In this document: positions 17,671-26,751 of the stretch, one piece after another
Numbering within the stretch: position 1 is the stretch's first letter
Layout: the number at the start of each line of letters is the position of its first letter
NCBI RefSeq assembly: GCF_003577475.1
Contig: NZ_QPEP01000014.1
Location: 1-64,000 of the forward strand
Direction of reading: 5' to 3'
Length of the DNA stretch: 64,000 nt
DNA from: Salinibius halmophilus
GTDB lineage: Bacteria > Pseudomonadota > Gammaproteobacteria > Pseudomonadales > Natronospirillaceae
Notes under the pieces: generated by a model
Told to the model about the DNA's origin: nothing
What the model saw: only the letters and a program-made list of their open reading frames with translations
Database searches by the model: none
Position numbers and translations under genes: made by a program

Positions 17671-17760
17671 GTTCCCGCGAGAAACATATCTCAACGGACA
17701 CTGCTCTATACTCGTAACTCTGCTCGAAGGGCAACAGCTTATGGCTGTTGCCCTTTTTTT
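17671..17760 (+). ncRNA. Candidate Fur-repressed small RNA, RyhB/PrrF-like
   Basis: From the predicted start near 17671 to the end of the T-run the RNA would be about 90 nt. It begins with a small hairpin (GAGA/TCTC), then an open stretch GACACTGCTCTATA (17697-17710) that resembles the target-pairing core of RyhB, and ends in a perfect 11-bp terminator stem (17728-17738 with 17744-17754) plus seven T. No ORF with a ribosome site fits. Size, Fur-box promoter and terminator match iron-sparing RNAs. The RyhB resemblance is short and by eye. Confidence 0.72.
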
Positions 17761-17890
17761 GGATTCACTAAAAGCAACCAATTATGTAATAAAACTACAT
17801 TTTGCAGGGATTTGTTAGATTCTGAAATAAAAGAAGTACTGACTTAAAACAGTTTCCACGAACCAATATGGCGCAAATAGTTGAGCAGGC

Positions 17891-17916
17891 AAAAAAAATG
17901 CACCCAATTGGGTGCA
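17891..17916 (-). terminator. Rho-independent terminator of the marC-lysE transcript
   Basis: On the minus strand TGCACCC-AATT-GGGTGCA is a perfect stem followed by eight T. It is 118 bp after the LysE-family stop codon, leaving a fairly long 3' untranslated stretch in which I see no gene. Confidence 0.85.
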
Positions 17917-18034
17917 TAGAAGCCTTTTGAAGAGGCACGTTAGAAAAGCGGCTGAATACTGACTCTCTCATAATCAGCATTGGTTAACAGCTGGATGTAA
18001 TTTTCCTACATTTAACCTTAACCTTAGCTGAATG

Positions 18035-18652
18035 TTAAAATACAGCACTGACAACATAGATTGACAGCAACAATAAAACTGCCCCCATGATGCGATCTAA
18101 CCAATAACCATGTTGTTGCAAGCGCTGGCGAACCCATACATTGCCAATCAATAACGCAATCAAACTAAACAAACATGCGGTAGCAACCGGTAGGTAAACA
18201 AGTAACGCAACTTGTAGTGCAACAGGCGTTTGTTCGGTAGCCAGCAAACTAGAAAACAATGCCGCAAAAAACAGCAATGCTTTCACGTTCAAAGCGTTAG
18301 TCGCTAATCCGATAAGAAAGGCTTGTTTGCGCGACGGCAAATTACTGTCTTCAGACATAACCGATGGCTTAGCGGTTAACCCCTGCCAGCCAATCCAAGC
18401 CAAAAACGCCGCGCCAAATAGTTGTAGAACAGTCAACGACCAAGGGGCCACCTGCATTAGTGCAGTGATGCCAAACATGGTGAGGGCAACATGCAACAAG
18501 ATTCCGCTGCCAATACCCGCTGCGGTAAGCAACGCAATGCGCCAGCCATAGCGCAAACTCTGACGCATAATCACAGCAAAATCAGGCCCAGGACTCATTA
18601 CACCCAGTGCATGGATCACGGCAATCGAAAGAAACGTAGCGAGAGGGGTCAA
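18035..18652 (-). CDS. LysE/RhtB family amino-acid exporter
   Basis: The 205 residues form about six hydrophobic segments and start with the family pattern MSPGPDFAVIMRQSLRYG, followed by ALTMFGITALMQ and the conserved FLIGLATNALNVKALLFF. LysE/RhtB proteins export amino acids such as homoserine, threonine or lysine; the substrate cannot be told from sequence. It starts one base after the marC stop, so the two are co-transcribed. Confidence 0.92.
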   Translation of the reverse strand: MTPLATFLSIAVIHALGVMSPGPDFAVIMRQSLRYGWRIALLTAAGIGSGILLHVALTMFGITALMQVAPWSLTVLQLFGAAFLAWIGWQGLTAKPSVMSEDSNLPSRKQAFLIGLATNALNVKALLFFAALFSSLLATEQTPVALQVALLVYLPVATACLFSLIALLIGNVWVRQRLQQHGYWLDRIMGAVLLLLSIYVVSAVF

Positions 18653-18653
18653 G

Positions 18654-19274
18654 TTAACTCCTTTGAGTCATCCAAGCGGCAATGCCAAGCGCGTCCATCA
18701 CCAATTCTACCGACAAGGCAGCCAGCAACATACCCATGACCCGCACTAAAATTGCAGCACCATTGCGGCCAATTACACGCAAGATAGGCTCGGCAGCGCG
18801 CATTAAACCATAGGTGAACAATAACACCGCAATCAAAACACCGGCAGTCATTAGTTGCTCGGTAAACGAGCGCGTCGCATTATCGGTTAATACAATCACC
18901 GCCATAATCGAACCTGGACCAGCAATATTTGGTACCGATAGCGGAAACACGGCCGGATCGTGGCCTTGCTCTATTTCCTCTTCCGGGTTACCAGACTCTT
19001 TTCCAAAGATCATCTGAATGCCGAATAAGAAGAGAATCACACCACCTGCCACCTGCAGCGAAATCAGCTGCACACCCATTGTCGACAACACCAGCTGACC
19101 CAAAATCATGGAGCCCAGTAGCACGGCAATGGAATATAGAATCGCCTTTGAAGCCGTTTTCTTGCGCCGCTCTGGTGGCATCGACGCAGTTACGGCAGCA
19201 AACAATGCCGTCGATCCAATCGGATCGATCGTGGCAAACAAAATCAGCGCGTCGCGCAATATATTTTCTAGCAT
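18654..19274 (-). CDS. MarC family integral membrane protein
   Basis: From the ATG at 19274 the protein has 206 residues and six hydrophobic segments. ATIDPIGSTALFAAVT, VAGGVILFLFGIQMI and PLSVPNIAGPGSI are MarC/UPF0056 signatures. Function is unknown; early links of MarC to multiple antibiotic resistance were not confirmed. An in-frame start ten codons earlier is possible but adds an atypical basic leader. Confidence 0.9.
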   Translation of the reverse strand: MLENILRDALILFATIDPIGSTALFAAVTASMPPERRKKTASKAILYSIAVLLGSMILGQLVLSTMGVQLISLQVAGGVILFLFGIQMIFGKESGNPEEEIEQGHDPAVFPLSVPNIAGPGSIMAVIVLTDNATRSFTEQLMTAGVLIAVLLFTYGLMRAAEPILRVIGRNGAAILVRVMGMLLAALSVELVMDALGIAAWMTQRS

Positions 19275-19327
19275 TTTTTTGTACCCTACTTTGAATAGGT
19301 TCAATGCCAGCTTAGTGAGCGCTTAAA

Positions 19328-19433
19328 TGAGTTGTGGGTGTGTCTTGTGAGCCCGTCACCTGCAGGGAGGCAGGTGTCGAGCCTACATGGATGTATACAC
19401 GGCGTGGCGAAACAAGGCATGCGCACAACTCAT
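19328..19433. repeat. Second copy of the dispersed palindromic repeat
   Basis: The core 19334-19406 matches the core of the element at 11845-11920 in opposite orientation (shared CGTCACCTGCAGGGAG, GAGCCTNCATGGATG and ACGGCGTG). It is flanked by inverted ATGAGTTGTG (19328-19337) and CACAACTCAT (19424-19433), arms different from those of the first copy. It lies between tkt and marC, away from coding sequence. Confidence 0.75.
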
Positions 19434-19484
19434 CAGCTCAATAAACTGGAATTGAACTTAACTACGGTAAGTATGCTAGATAAA

Positions 19485-19509
19485 CAAAAGGCGCGACTAT
19501 ATCGCGCCT
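19485..19509 (-). terminator. Rho-independent terminator of tkt
   Basis: On the minus strand AGGCGCG-loop-CGCGCCT is followed by TTTTG, 30 bp after the transketolase stop. Confidence 0.8.
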
Positions 19510-19538
19510 AACATGATTGCCTAATTCGCTGTAACGAA

Positions 19539-21536
19539 TTATTTAATCAGAGCTGCCGTTTTGGCAACAACTGCTTCAACGGTGATGCCGAAGTGCTTGT
19601 ACAAGTCGCCTGCTGGCGCAGACTCACCAAAGGTGCTCATACCAACGAAGTCACCGTCTAGGCCAATGTAGCGGAACCAGCTATCAGCAATACCAGCTTC
19701 TACCACTACGCGGGCGCGCACGTCGCTTGGTAATACCGACTGCTTGTACTCAGCACTTTGGGCTTCAAATGCATCAATCGATGGCATAGACACCACGCGT
19801 ACTTTTTTGCCAGCGTCAGTGAGTTGTTTGGCAGCATCAACCGCCAATTCAACTTCAGAGCCAGTGGCAATAATGATGGCTTCTGGCGTGCCATCGCAAT
19901 CCACTAGTACGTAACCGCCTTTCTCAATGTTAGCGATCTGCTCAGCAGTGCGCGGCATTGGTGTTAGGCCTTGGCGAGAGAATGCAAGTGCTGCAGGGCC
20001 GTCTTTACGCTTGATGGCAACTTTCCAAGCTGCTGCCGACTCAACCGCATCACATGGGCGCCAAGTGCTTAGGTTTGGCGTAGCACGCATTGAAGCTAGC
20101 TGCTCAACTGGCTGGTGCGTTGGGCCGTCTTCGCCTAAGCCGATCGAGTCGTGTGTGTAAACGAAGATCACTGGTTGCTTCATCAAGGCAGCCATGCGCA
20201 CAGCGTTGCGAGCGTATTCCATGAACATGAGGAAGGTCGCACCGTATGGGCGAAGTCCACCATGCAGCTGGATACCATTCATCATTGCACTCATGCCAAA
20301 CTCGCGCACACCATAGAAGCAGTAGTTGCCTGAGGCATCCTGTGCAGTCACACCTTTAGCACCACTCCACAGTGTTAGGTTAGAGCCCGCAAGGTCAGCC
20401 GAACCACCGAACAGCTCAGGTAGTTTGCTCGCGTAAGCTTCAATGGCATTTTGGCTAGCTTTGCGCGAGGCAATTTTTTCAGCGTTGGCTGATACTTCAG
20501 CAATGAAGTCATCGGCAATTTTGTCAAACTCAGCTGGTAAATCACCAGCCATGCGACGCTCGTATTCTGCGGCTAATTCAGGGTAGGCAGCTTTATAAGC
20601 CGCAAACTTGTCATTCCAAGCAGACTGAGCCGTGCGGCCTTTTGGCTTACCATCCCATGCTTCCTGTACATCGCTAGGAATGTCGAATGGGCCATGGTTC
20701 CAACCTAGACGCTCACGCGTTAGCTTGATTTCTTCATCGCCAAGTGGGGCACCGTGACAGTCCTCTTTGCCTTCTTTGTTTGGCGAACCAAAACCAATGA
20801 TGGTTTTGCAGCAAATCAATGTTGGCTTGTCGCTCTCGGCGCGCGCTGTCTCGATGGCTTGAATAATCTCTTCTGGATCGTGACCATTAACACGTGGAAT
20901 CACTTGCCAGCCGTATGACTCAAAGCGCTTCACGGTATCGTCGGTAAACCAGCCTTCTACCTCGCCGTCGATAGAAATGCCGTTGTCGTCGTAGAATGCG
21001 ATGAGCTTACCTAAACCAAGCGTACCGGCTAGTGAGCAAGCTTCATGGCTCACACCTTCCATCATGCAACCGTCACCCATAAACACATAGGTGTAGTGAT
21101 CAACAATGTCGTGACCATCACGGTTAAACTGGGCGGCTAGCACTTTTTCAGCTAAGGCCATACCAACACCATTGGCAATACCCTGGCCTAGTGGACCCGT
21201 GGTCGTTTCAACACCTGGCGCATAGCCATACTCTGGGTGACCTGGTGTTTTAGAGTGCAGTTGACGGAAGTTTTTCAGATCATCAATGCTTAGGTCATAA
21301 CCACTAAGGTGCAGCAAACTGTAAAGCAGCATCGAACCGTGACCATTGGACAGAATAAAACGGTCACGATCAAACCAGTTCGGATCTTCTGGGTTGTGTT
21401 TTAAATAATCACGCCATAGCACTTCGGCGATGTCCGCCATGCCCATAGGGGCACCCGGGTGACCAGATTTTGCCTGTTGTACGGCATCCATAGAAAGTGC
21501 GCGAATAGCATTCGCTAGATCAGAACGAGCGGGCAT
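19539..21536 (-). CDS. tkt: Transketolase
   Basis: Transketolase moves two-carbon units in the pentose phosphate pathway using thiamine diphosphate. The 665 residues are full length, with the N-terminal [20 protein letters not shown], the ThDP motif [13 protein letters not shown] and the central glutamate region around [17 protein letters not shown] ribosome site precedes the ATG. It is transcribed after mepM across a 167-bp gap with two palindromes. In relatives it often precedes epd-pgk-fba; here that linkage is broken by about 5 kb. Confidence 0.98.
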   Translation of the reverse strand: MPARSDLANAIRALSMDAVQQAKSGHPGAPMGMADIAEVLWRDYLKHNPEDPNWFDRDRFILSNGHGSMLLYSLLHLSGYDLSIDDLKNFRQLHSKTPGHPEYGYAPGVETTTGPLGQGIANGVGMALAEKVLAAQFNRDGHDIVDHYTYVFMGDGCMMEGVSHEACSLAGTLGLGKLIAFYDDNGISIDGEVEGWFTDDTVKRFESYGWQVIPRVNGHDPEEIIQAIETARAESDKPTLICCKTIIGFGSPNKEGKEDCHGAPLGDEEIKLTRERLGWNHGPFDIPSDVQEAWDGKPKGRTAQSAWNDKFAAYKAAYPELAAEYERRMAGDLPAEFDKIADDFIAEVSANAEKIASRKASQNAIEAYASKLPELFGGSADLAGSNLTLWSGAKGVTAQDASGNYCFYGVREFGMSAMMNGIQLHGGLRPYGATFLMFMEYARNAVRMAALMKQPVIFVYTHDSIGLGEDGPTHQPVEQLASMRATPNLSTWRPCDAVESAAAWKVAIKRKDGPAALAFSRQGLTPMPRTAEQIANIEKGGYVLVDCDGTPEAIIIATGSEVELAVDAAKQLTDAGKKVRVVSMPSIDAFEAQSAEYKQSVLPSDVRARVVVEAGIADSWFRYIGLDGDFVGMSTFGESAPAGDLYKHFGITVEAVVAKTAALIK

Positions 21537-21612
21537 TGTTTCTCCTCGGCGACGGGCTCGTGGTCAGAATGGGCGTATTGTGGCTGATTCCGAGTCATTG
21601 AGCAAAATCAAT

Positions 21613-21636
21613 GCAGCATTTTTTGAAAAATGCTGC
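21613..21636. repeat. Perfect hairpin between mepM and tkt
   Basis: GCAGCATTTTT and AAAAATGCTGC are 11-bp perfect arms separated by two bases. No clean T-run follows on the minus strand, so it could be a weak terminator of mepM or a structure in the tkt leader. Confidence 0.5.
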
Positions 21637-21669
21637 CCAAAACCATACCGATTTAAAACCCATTCCTCA

Positions 21670-21694
21670 TTTGGCATCATAATTTGATACCAAA
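21670..21694. promoter_or_regulatory. 25-bp palindrome upstream of tkt, possible operator
   Basis: TTTGG-ATCA and TGAT-CCAAA arms are symmetric around 21682 with a single mismatched pair. It lies 10 bp after mepM and 134 bp before the tkt start. It has no T-run and reads like a transcription-factor site; I do not recognise the factor. Confidence 0.4.
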
Positions 21695-21703
21695 AACATA
21701 CAT

Positions 21704-22996
21704 TTATTCACGACTAGCCAGCGGCGAGCTGCTTTCGATCATGCTTTCGATGTCGGCAACTCGCGCTTTAAAGTCTGGTAATTTAGCCGATGCGACAGAT
21801 GATGCTAATGGGATCTGTGCTCGCATCGCATTCACTGGGCGGCCATTAATGTGGAACTCAAAGTGTAGGTGCGGGCCGGTAGAGCGACCGGTATTGCCCG
21901 ACAGCGCAATACGTTCTCCTCGGCTTACCCGCTGGCCTTTGCGAACCAAAATTCGATCTAGGTGCAAAAAGCGGGTGCGGTACTGACCACTGTGCTCAAT
22001 CACAATGTACTTACCGGCATAAGGATGGTTTTCTACGCGGGTCACCACGCCATCCCCTGTTGCGTAGACTGGCGTGCCACGCGGTACGGCGAAGTCGGTA
22101 CCGTTATGGGGTGAAATTTTGCCAGTAATTGGGTGTAAACGACTAGGGTTAAACGCAGAGCTAATACGGTATCTCTGATCTACTGGGTAACGGTTAAACG
22201 CCCGCGCTAGGCTTTTACCTTCCACATCGTAATAGTTGCCGTCTTCAAAAAGAAAAGCCGTATGCGTTTTAGTGCGGCGATGAATGCGAACGGCCTCGAT
22301 GCGGGTTTCGCCCGTTGCCTGCGTTTCAACAAATTGGCTTGCGCGCACAATTTCGAACTTGTCACCAGCTTGTATTTGGCGGGCAAAATCAAGCTGCTCG
22401 CGAAACAGAGTCGCCACTTCTTGAATCTCTCTGGCCGTAAGCCCTGCTTGTTCAGCCGAGTAATAAAAGCTGCCGTATATCTCACCGCTGAGCACTTCGG
22501 TTTTCCAAGTACCTGGCAGGATAAACTCTTCAAAATAAAAAGTACCATCTTCGTTGCGGTGATAGCGAATACGGTTACCAACGTGAATCACTAACTCCAT
22601 TACCGCTAATTTATCGGTCAGGGCATCCGTGTGAAAAATAATCGTTTGCCCGGGGCGAAGCACATCTAAAGCAAGTAGCTCTATATCGGCGGCTAGTACT
22701 TCGTACATGGCTTGCTGGCCAATATTGAGGCGATCAAAAATGGTGCTCAGCGTGTCGCCTTCAGCAACCGCATAATAAAGGCTGTTTAATGAATCAGCAT
22801 TGGGCAAGGGTGCTATGGTTGCAGAGGGTTGCTGAAAAACAAACTCTGGTGCCGCTTCACTTGGCTCAATGGATAGCGGCACGGTAATTTCAGCAGCGAG
22901 TTTGTTTTGTGGCCATAACAACAGTACTAACATAACTAATACCGTTGCAGCGAGTACCGGCTGGCGCCATAACGGAAGCGTTTTAACAGTATTCAT
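21704..22996 (-). CDS. M23 family peptidoglycan endopeptidase (MepM/YebA-like)
   Basis: The 430 residues have one N-terminal membrane helix (about 13-31), an OapA/LysM-like segment (VAEGDTLSTIFDRLNIG, about 78-94) and a C-terminal M23 domain. Zinc ligands are visible in HNGTDFAVPRGTPV and GPHLHFEF. Such DD-endopeptidases open cross-links for wall growth. The adjacent genes are not wall genes. Confidence 0.93.
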   Translation of the reverse strand: MNTVKTLPLWRQPVLAATVLVMLVLLLWPQNKLAAEITVPLSIEPSEAAPEFVFQQPSATIAPLPNADSLNSLYYAVAEGDTLSTIFDRLNIGQQAMYEVLAADIELLALDVLRPGQTIIFHTDALTDKLAVMELVIHVGNRIRYHRNEDGTFYFEEFILPGTWKTEVLSGEIYGSFYYSAEQAGLTAREIQEVATLFREQLDFARQIQAGDKFEIVRASQFVETQATGETRIEAVRIHRRTKTHTAFLFEDGNYYDVEGKSLARAFNRYPVDQRYRISSAFNPSRLHPITGKISPHNGTDFAVPRGTPVYATGDGVVTRVENHPYAGKYIVIEHSGQYRTRFLHLDRILVRKGQRVSRGERIALSGNTGRSTGPHLHFEFHINGRPVNAMRAQIPLASSVASAKLPDFKARVADIESMIESSSPLASRE

Positions 22997-23102
22997 AATT
23001 TGATCAGACTTATTAGCAACCCCCGTACTATGCGATATGGTGACAAGGGATACAAGCGCAAAATCTGATCATCAACGCTGCGGTGATGCAAATCAAACGT
23101 GG

Positions 23103-23318
23103 TTAGATTGCACCAGATTCCATAAAGTACTGGATGACGACCTTGATGATATAGCCCAGCATCCCTACCCCTAAACCAACAAACAGAATAAAGGTGCCAA
23201 ACTTACCAGCGTTACTTTTTTTGGCTAAATCCCAAATAATAAAGGCCATGAAACTAATCAGCGTGCCAACCCCAAGAAGAAGCCCCCAATCATTTACAAA
23301 CTGCTCTACTGCTTCCAC
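23103..23318 (-). CDS. DUF2788 small membrane protein
   Basis: The 71 residues form two hydrophobic segments (about 13-31 and 43-62) around AFIIWDLAKKSNAGKFG, as in the DUF2788 proteins of pseudomonads and relatives. Function unknown. The GTG start follows the cobQ stop directly (TAA-GTG) and an AGGAGGGG site sits inside the cobQ end, so it is coupled to cobQ. Confidence 0.8.
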   Translation of the reverse strand: MEAVEQFVNDWGLLLGVGTLISFMAFIIWDLAKKSNAGKFGTFILFVGLGVGMLGYIIKVVIQYFMESGAI

Positions 23319-24707
23319 TTACCCCTCCTGTTTTACTACATTGTCTACCCAGCCAGTGCGCTCAAGCATATCAGCTAACCGGTCGAGCTCTTGATCGATT
23401 CGTTGCTGCCAAGGCCGCACCTGCCCGCGCCAGCCTAATTGCTCTAACCACCACTGACGATAATCATCATTGGTAAAAATATCATGTAAATATACGCCAA
23501 TGGTCTGCCCTTGGCGCCATCCTAGTTCATCATCTAAGTGCTTTTCTGCCTTGCCACTGGTTTTACCATGATGAATCTCGTAGCCAGTCACGCTGACATC
23601 AAACTCAGTTTTTACTGTTGTCAGCTGGGTAACCTTGTTGGCTTGCATACTTGTCGTCAGCGGCAGTAAACCAAGACCTTGTGCTTGCTGGGAATTATCC
23701 TCCGCCGCCAAGGATTCACCCAATATTTGCAAACCACCACAGATGCCAAACCGATGCGCCACCTTAGGTATTTGTGCTGCGAGTCCCTGCTCGTGTAGCC
23801 AAGCCAAACTCGCCAGTGAGTTTTTAGAGCCTGGCAATATCACAGCATCAAACCCAACCAACGACTGACCATGGCGAATGGGTACTAGGTTTACACCCTC
23901 TTCTTGCAGTAACACATCCAACTCATCTAAGTTGCTGGCATAGGGATATACCACCACGGCAATATTGGTTTGCCCTTGAATAAAACTGCTCTGATGGCGC
24001 CAGCTATCTTCATCTGGTAATCGGTGAGGCCAGTAGGGAATGCAGCCGCTGACTGCAATGCCAGTTTGTTGAAGAATCCACTCATCGGCAGGGGCTAATA
24101 AACTAGCATCACCACGAAACATGTTTAACACGAAACCTTGCACAAGGTTTTGTTCACTGGCGCTCAAACAATGCCAGGTTCCCAATAAGTGTGCATAAGC
24201 ACCACCTCGGTGAATATCGGCAATGAGTTGCACGCGAGCATTGCAGTGCAGTGCCACCGCCATGTTCACAATATCACCGGCTCTAAGGTTAACCTCGGCA
24301 GGGCTGCCAGCTCCTTCGATGACTACAACATCATATTTCGATTGCAGTCTCGCCAAAGCGCTTTCTACATGGGGCCATAGGCGCTGCTTGCGCTGCATCC
24401 AAGGCAACTTAGTTACTTCATGGTCAACTTCACCGTTAACAATGACTTGTGAGCGCATATCAGACTCAGGTTTGATCAGTACTGGGTTCATATCAGTATG
24501 CGGTGCTAGCCGACAGGCCTTGGCTTGCAGCCACTGGGCACGGCCAATTTCGCCACCGTCGGGCGTAATGGCGGCAAAGTTAGACATGTTCTGCGCTTTA
24601 AACGGTGCAACCTGAAAACCTCGATTAACCAGCGCGCGACACAAGCCTGCAGCGAGTAGAGACTTCCCAGCATCGCTGGTACAGCCCTGCAACATAATCG
24701 GGCGCAT
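23319..24707 (-). CDS. cobQ: Cobyric acid synthase CobQ
   Basis: CobQ amidates adenosylcobyrinic acid a,c-diamide to cobyric acid in cobalamin synthesis. From ATG 24707, which has AGGAG seven bases upstream, the protein is 462 residues. It shows the N-terminal P-loop GCTSDAGKS, EGAGSPAEVN, and a class I glutaminase domain with the nucleophile in FGICGGLQILG and the histidine in YEIHHGKTSG. No other cobalamin gene is in the window. Confidence 0.94.
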   Translation of the reverse strand: MRPIMLQGCTSDAGKSLLAAGLCRALVNRGFQVAPFKAQNMSNFAAITPDGGEIGRAQWLQAKACRLAPHTDMNPVLIKPESDMRSQVIVNGEVDHEVTKLPWMQRKQRLWPHVESALARLQSKYDVVVIEGAGSPAEVNLRAGDIVNMAVALHCNARVQLIADIHRGGAYAHLLGTWHCLSASEQNLVQGFVLNMFRGDASLLAPADEWILQQTGIAVSGCIPYWPHRLPDEDSWRHQSSFIQGQTNIAVVVYPYASNLDELDVLLQEEGVNLVPIRHGQSLVGFDAVILPGSKNSLASLAWLHEQGLAAQIPKVAHRFGICGGLQILGESLAAEDNSQQAQGLGLLPLTTSMQANKVTQLTTVKTEFDVSVTGYEIHHGKTSGKAEKHLDDELGWRQGQTIGVYLHDIFTNDDYRQWWLEQLGWRGQVRPWQQRIDQELDRLADMLERTGWVDNVVKQEG

Positions 24708-24780
24708 ATTCACTCCTATGGATGAAGATCTTTCAACTAGACTTAACAGTAAAACGCTACGCCAAACCGACGAGGCTACT

Positions 24781-25902
24781 ATGACACATGTGCTCATTGT
24801 TGATGACGCACCAGACAACCGACTTATCTTGGAATCGATGCTAAAAGGCGATTATCAGACCTCAACAGCCGATTCGGGTGAGCAATGCTTGCAGTTTTGT
24901 CAGCAACAAGTTCCAGACGTGATTGTACTGGATGTTGAGATGCCTGGCATGGATGGCTATCAAACTTGTAAAGCATTGCGCCTGCAACCAAGCACCAACA
25001 CAGTGCCGGTGTTGTTTGTGACCGGTAAAGATACCGATGAAGAACGCTTGGCTGGCTATGAATCGGGCGGTAATGCTTATTTAATCAAACCGGTGGAAAA
25101 AGACACCCTTGTAGACCAAATTGAGCGCAGCCAGCTGACTCGCAGGGCCGCGGCCCAGGCGCAAAAAGACGCCGACATGGCAATGAATGTGGCAATGGAA
25201 GCCATGACATCCAGCTCCGAGCTAGGGCAAATTATTGAATTTGTTAAACAAGTTCAAGAGGCTTCAAGACGCATTGATGTCGCTAACCTATTAGTTGACT
25301 CACTGAAAAATTTCGGGCTAAACATTGCTGTTTATGTACCCAATGCGGCAGAGCCGTTCGCCGGCTGCATGGCCAGCTCGATCGAAGCGCAGCTATTAGA
25401 AAAGGCCGTTAACAAACCAGGTAGAATTTTAAGCTTTGGCATCCGCACCATTGTAAAAAGCGAAGTATTGGTCATGCTAGTAAAAAACATGCCCGTTGAG
25501 GAGGAAGCAAAGTACGGCCGTTTTAAAGACCACCTAGCTGTTATGCTCACCATAGCCGAAGGCCGCATGCTAGCCATTCAAAGCTCAATAGAAGCTAAGG
25601 GTGAGCAGATCAAACTATTAGATGAAGTCATGGTCGCCACCGCGAGCAATGTTGACAGCGTGCGGAATGCCTTTGAGCATCACGATGAAAAAGTAAAAAC
25701 GGTGATGTTAGATATGATTACTGATCTAGAAGCTATGTTGTTTCGTTTAGGATTAGATGAAGATCAGGAAGAAAAGTTAATGAAGCTCGCATATGATGCC
25801 AACGAGCGCTTGCGCTCTACTGAAAAATCGAAAACCGAGCTTCTGGCAACCACAGAAAAAATCATGGACGGCCTAGCTGCCATTAAACAGCAACTCTCGT
25901 GA
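24781..25902 (+). CDS. Response regulator with uncharacterised C-terminal region
   Basis: Starting at ATG 24781 (373 residues), residues 1-120 form a receiver domain with D51 in VLDVEMPGMDG and K in LIKPVEK. After a linker helix there is a GAF-like or sensor-like region (about 165-280) and a long helical C-terminus (about 285-373) rich in charged heptads. There is no DNA-binding or enzymatic output domain that I recognise, so it probably acts through protein contacts. It is divergent from cobQ. Confidence 0.85.
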   Translation: MTHVLIVDDAPDNRLILESMLKGDYQTSTADSGEQCLQFCQQQVPDVIVLDVEMPGMDGYQTCKALRLQPSTNTVPVLFVTGKDTDEERLAGYESGGNAYLIKPVEKDTLVDQIERSQLTRRAAAQAQKDADMAMNVAMEAMTSSSELGQIIEFVKQVQEASRRIDVANLLVDSLKNFGLNIAVYVPNAAEPFAGCMASSIEAQLLEKAVNKPGRILSFGIRTIVKSEVLVMLVKNMPVEEEAKYGRFKDHLAVMLTIAEGRMLAIQSSIEAKGEQIKLLDEVMVATASNVDSVRNAFEHHDEKVKTVMLDMITDLEAMLFRLGLDEDQEEKLMKLAYDANERLRSTEKSKTELLATTEKIMDGLAAIKQQLS

Positions 25903-25946
25903 CGTTTAATAGCGCATCCACAACAAAAAGAATAAGGATTAACAGT

Positions 25947-26693
25947 ATGCGCAGCACCCTTTTGCTTGTTGCAATCACTATTTCTACTTTGCTACAAGCC
26001 GAAACCTTTCCTTGGCGCTTGGGTGTTGGCGTTATTGCCGACCAGCAAATCTATGACAACTACGACGCAAGTAATTTCCCACTGATCGTGCAAACCGATG
26101 AAGTACAGTTATTAACAGTACCCATCATTGGCTACGAAGCAGAAAACTGGTCAATTGGCACAGATGGGGCAAACTACACGCTAGAAAGCGGCAAAAACAG
26201 CTACACACTTGGCGCTGATTTTACCGGCGCTGGCGTTGACTATGCCTATCAAATAAACGACTTTCTCTCTGTTGGCAGTGGTGCCGGAATTACCTTTAAT
26301 GGTGGTTTAGGCTGGCAAGTCAGTGCCAACTCTACGGTTTTGTCAGCGACTTATGGCCAGTTATTCAGTGACCCAACAGCCTATATTGCGACCGCCTCAA
26401 CCGGAGCTCCAATTTGGATTAAAGATGGGCAGCCCGGCTTCATCGCCACACTGGGGTTAACCATGCAGAGCAAAACACATACCTTAGCAACAGCCAATGC
26501 TCCGTTGAATGCCAAGCAACTGGATCCAAGCCAACTCACCCTGAGTACAGGTATTATCCATTTTTGGGAGCTAAGCGACCAATGGAGCTATGTGATCATA
26601 GCGGGTTACGACTGGTTACCTATCGATGTGCAAGCGCAAGCCAAAAGTAATGGTAAAGCCAACTTGTTGAGCTTTATTACTTATCGCTTTTAG
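25947..26693 (+). CDS. MipA/OmpV-like outer-membrane protein
   Basis: The 248-residue protein has a signal peptide (cut near LQA-ET) and alternating beta segments ending in the aromatic residue of ITYRF, as in outer-membrane barrels. The spacing of strands and the start FPWRLGVGVIADQQIYD suit the MipA/OmpV family, a scaffold or porin-like group. Start at ATG 25947 is supported by AAGGA seven bases upstream. The fit to the family is moderate. Confidence 0.65.
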   Translation: MRSTLLLVAITISTLLQAETFPWRLGVGVIADQQIYDNYDASNFPLIVQTDEVQLLTVPIIGYEAENWSIGTDGANYTLESGKNSYTLGADFTGAGVDYAYQINDFLSVGSGAGITFNGGLGWQVSANSTVLSATYGQLFSDPTAYIATASTGAPIWIKDGQPGFIATLGLTMQSKTHTLATANAPLNAKQLDPSQLTLSTGIIHFWELSDQWSYVIIAGYDWLPIDVQAQAKSNGKANLLSFITYRF

Positions 26694-26751
26694 CCGCTTC
26701 TAAGCTATGTGAATACCATGACGCTTGTGCCTAGCATTCACACCCAAGCAA

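Noticed and set aside
17464-17734. Minus-strand ORFs across the kinase 3' end and small-RNA region
   Set aside because: They are antisense shadows of the receiver domain and have no ribosome site.
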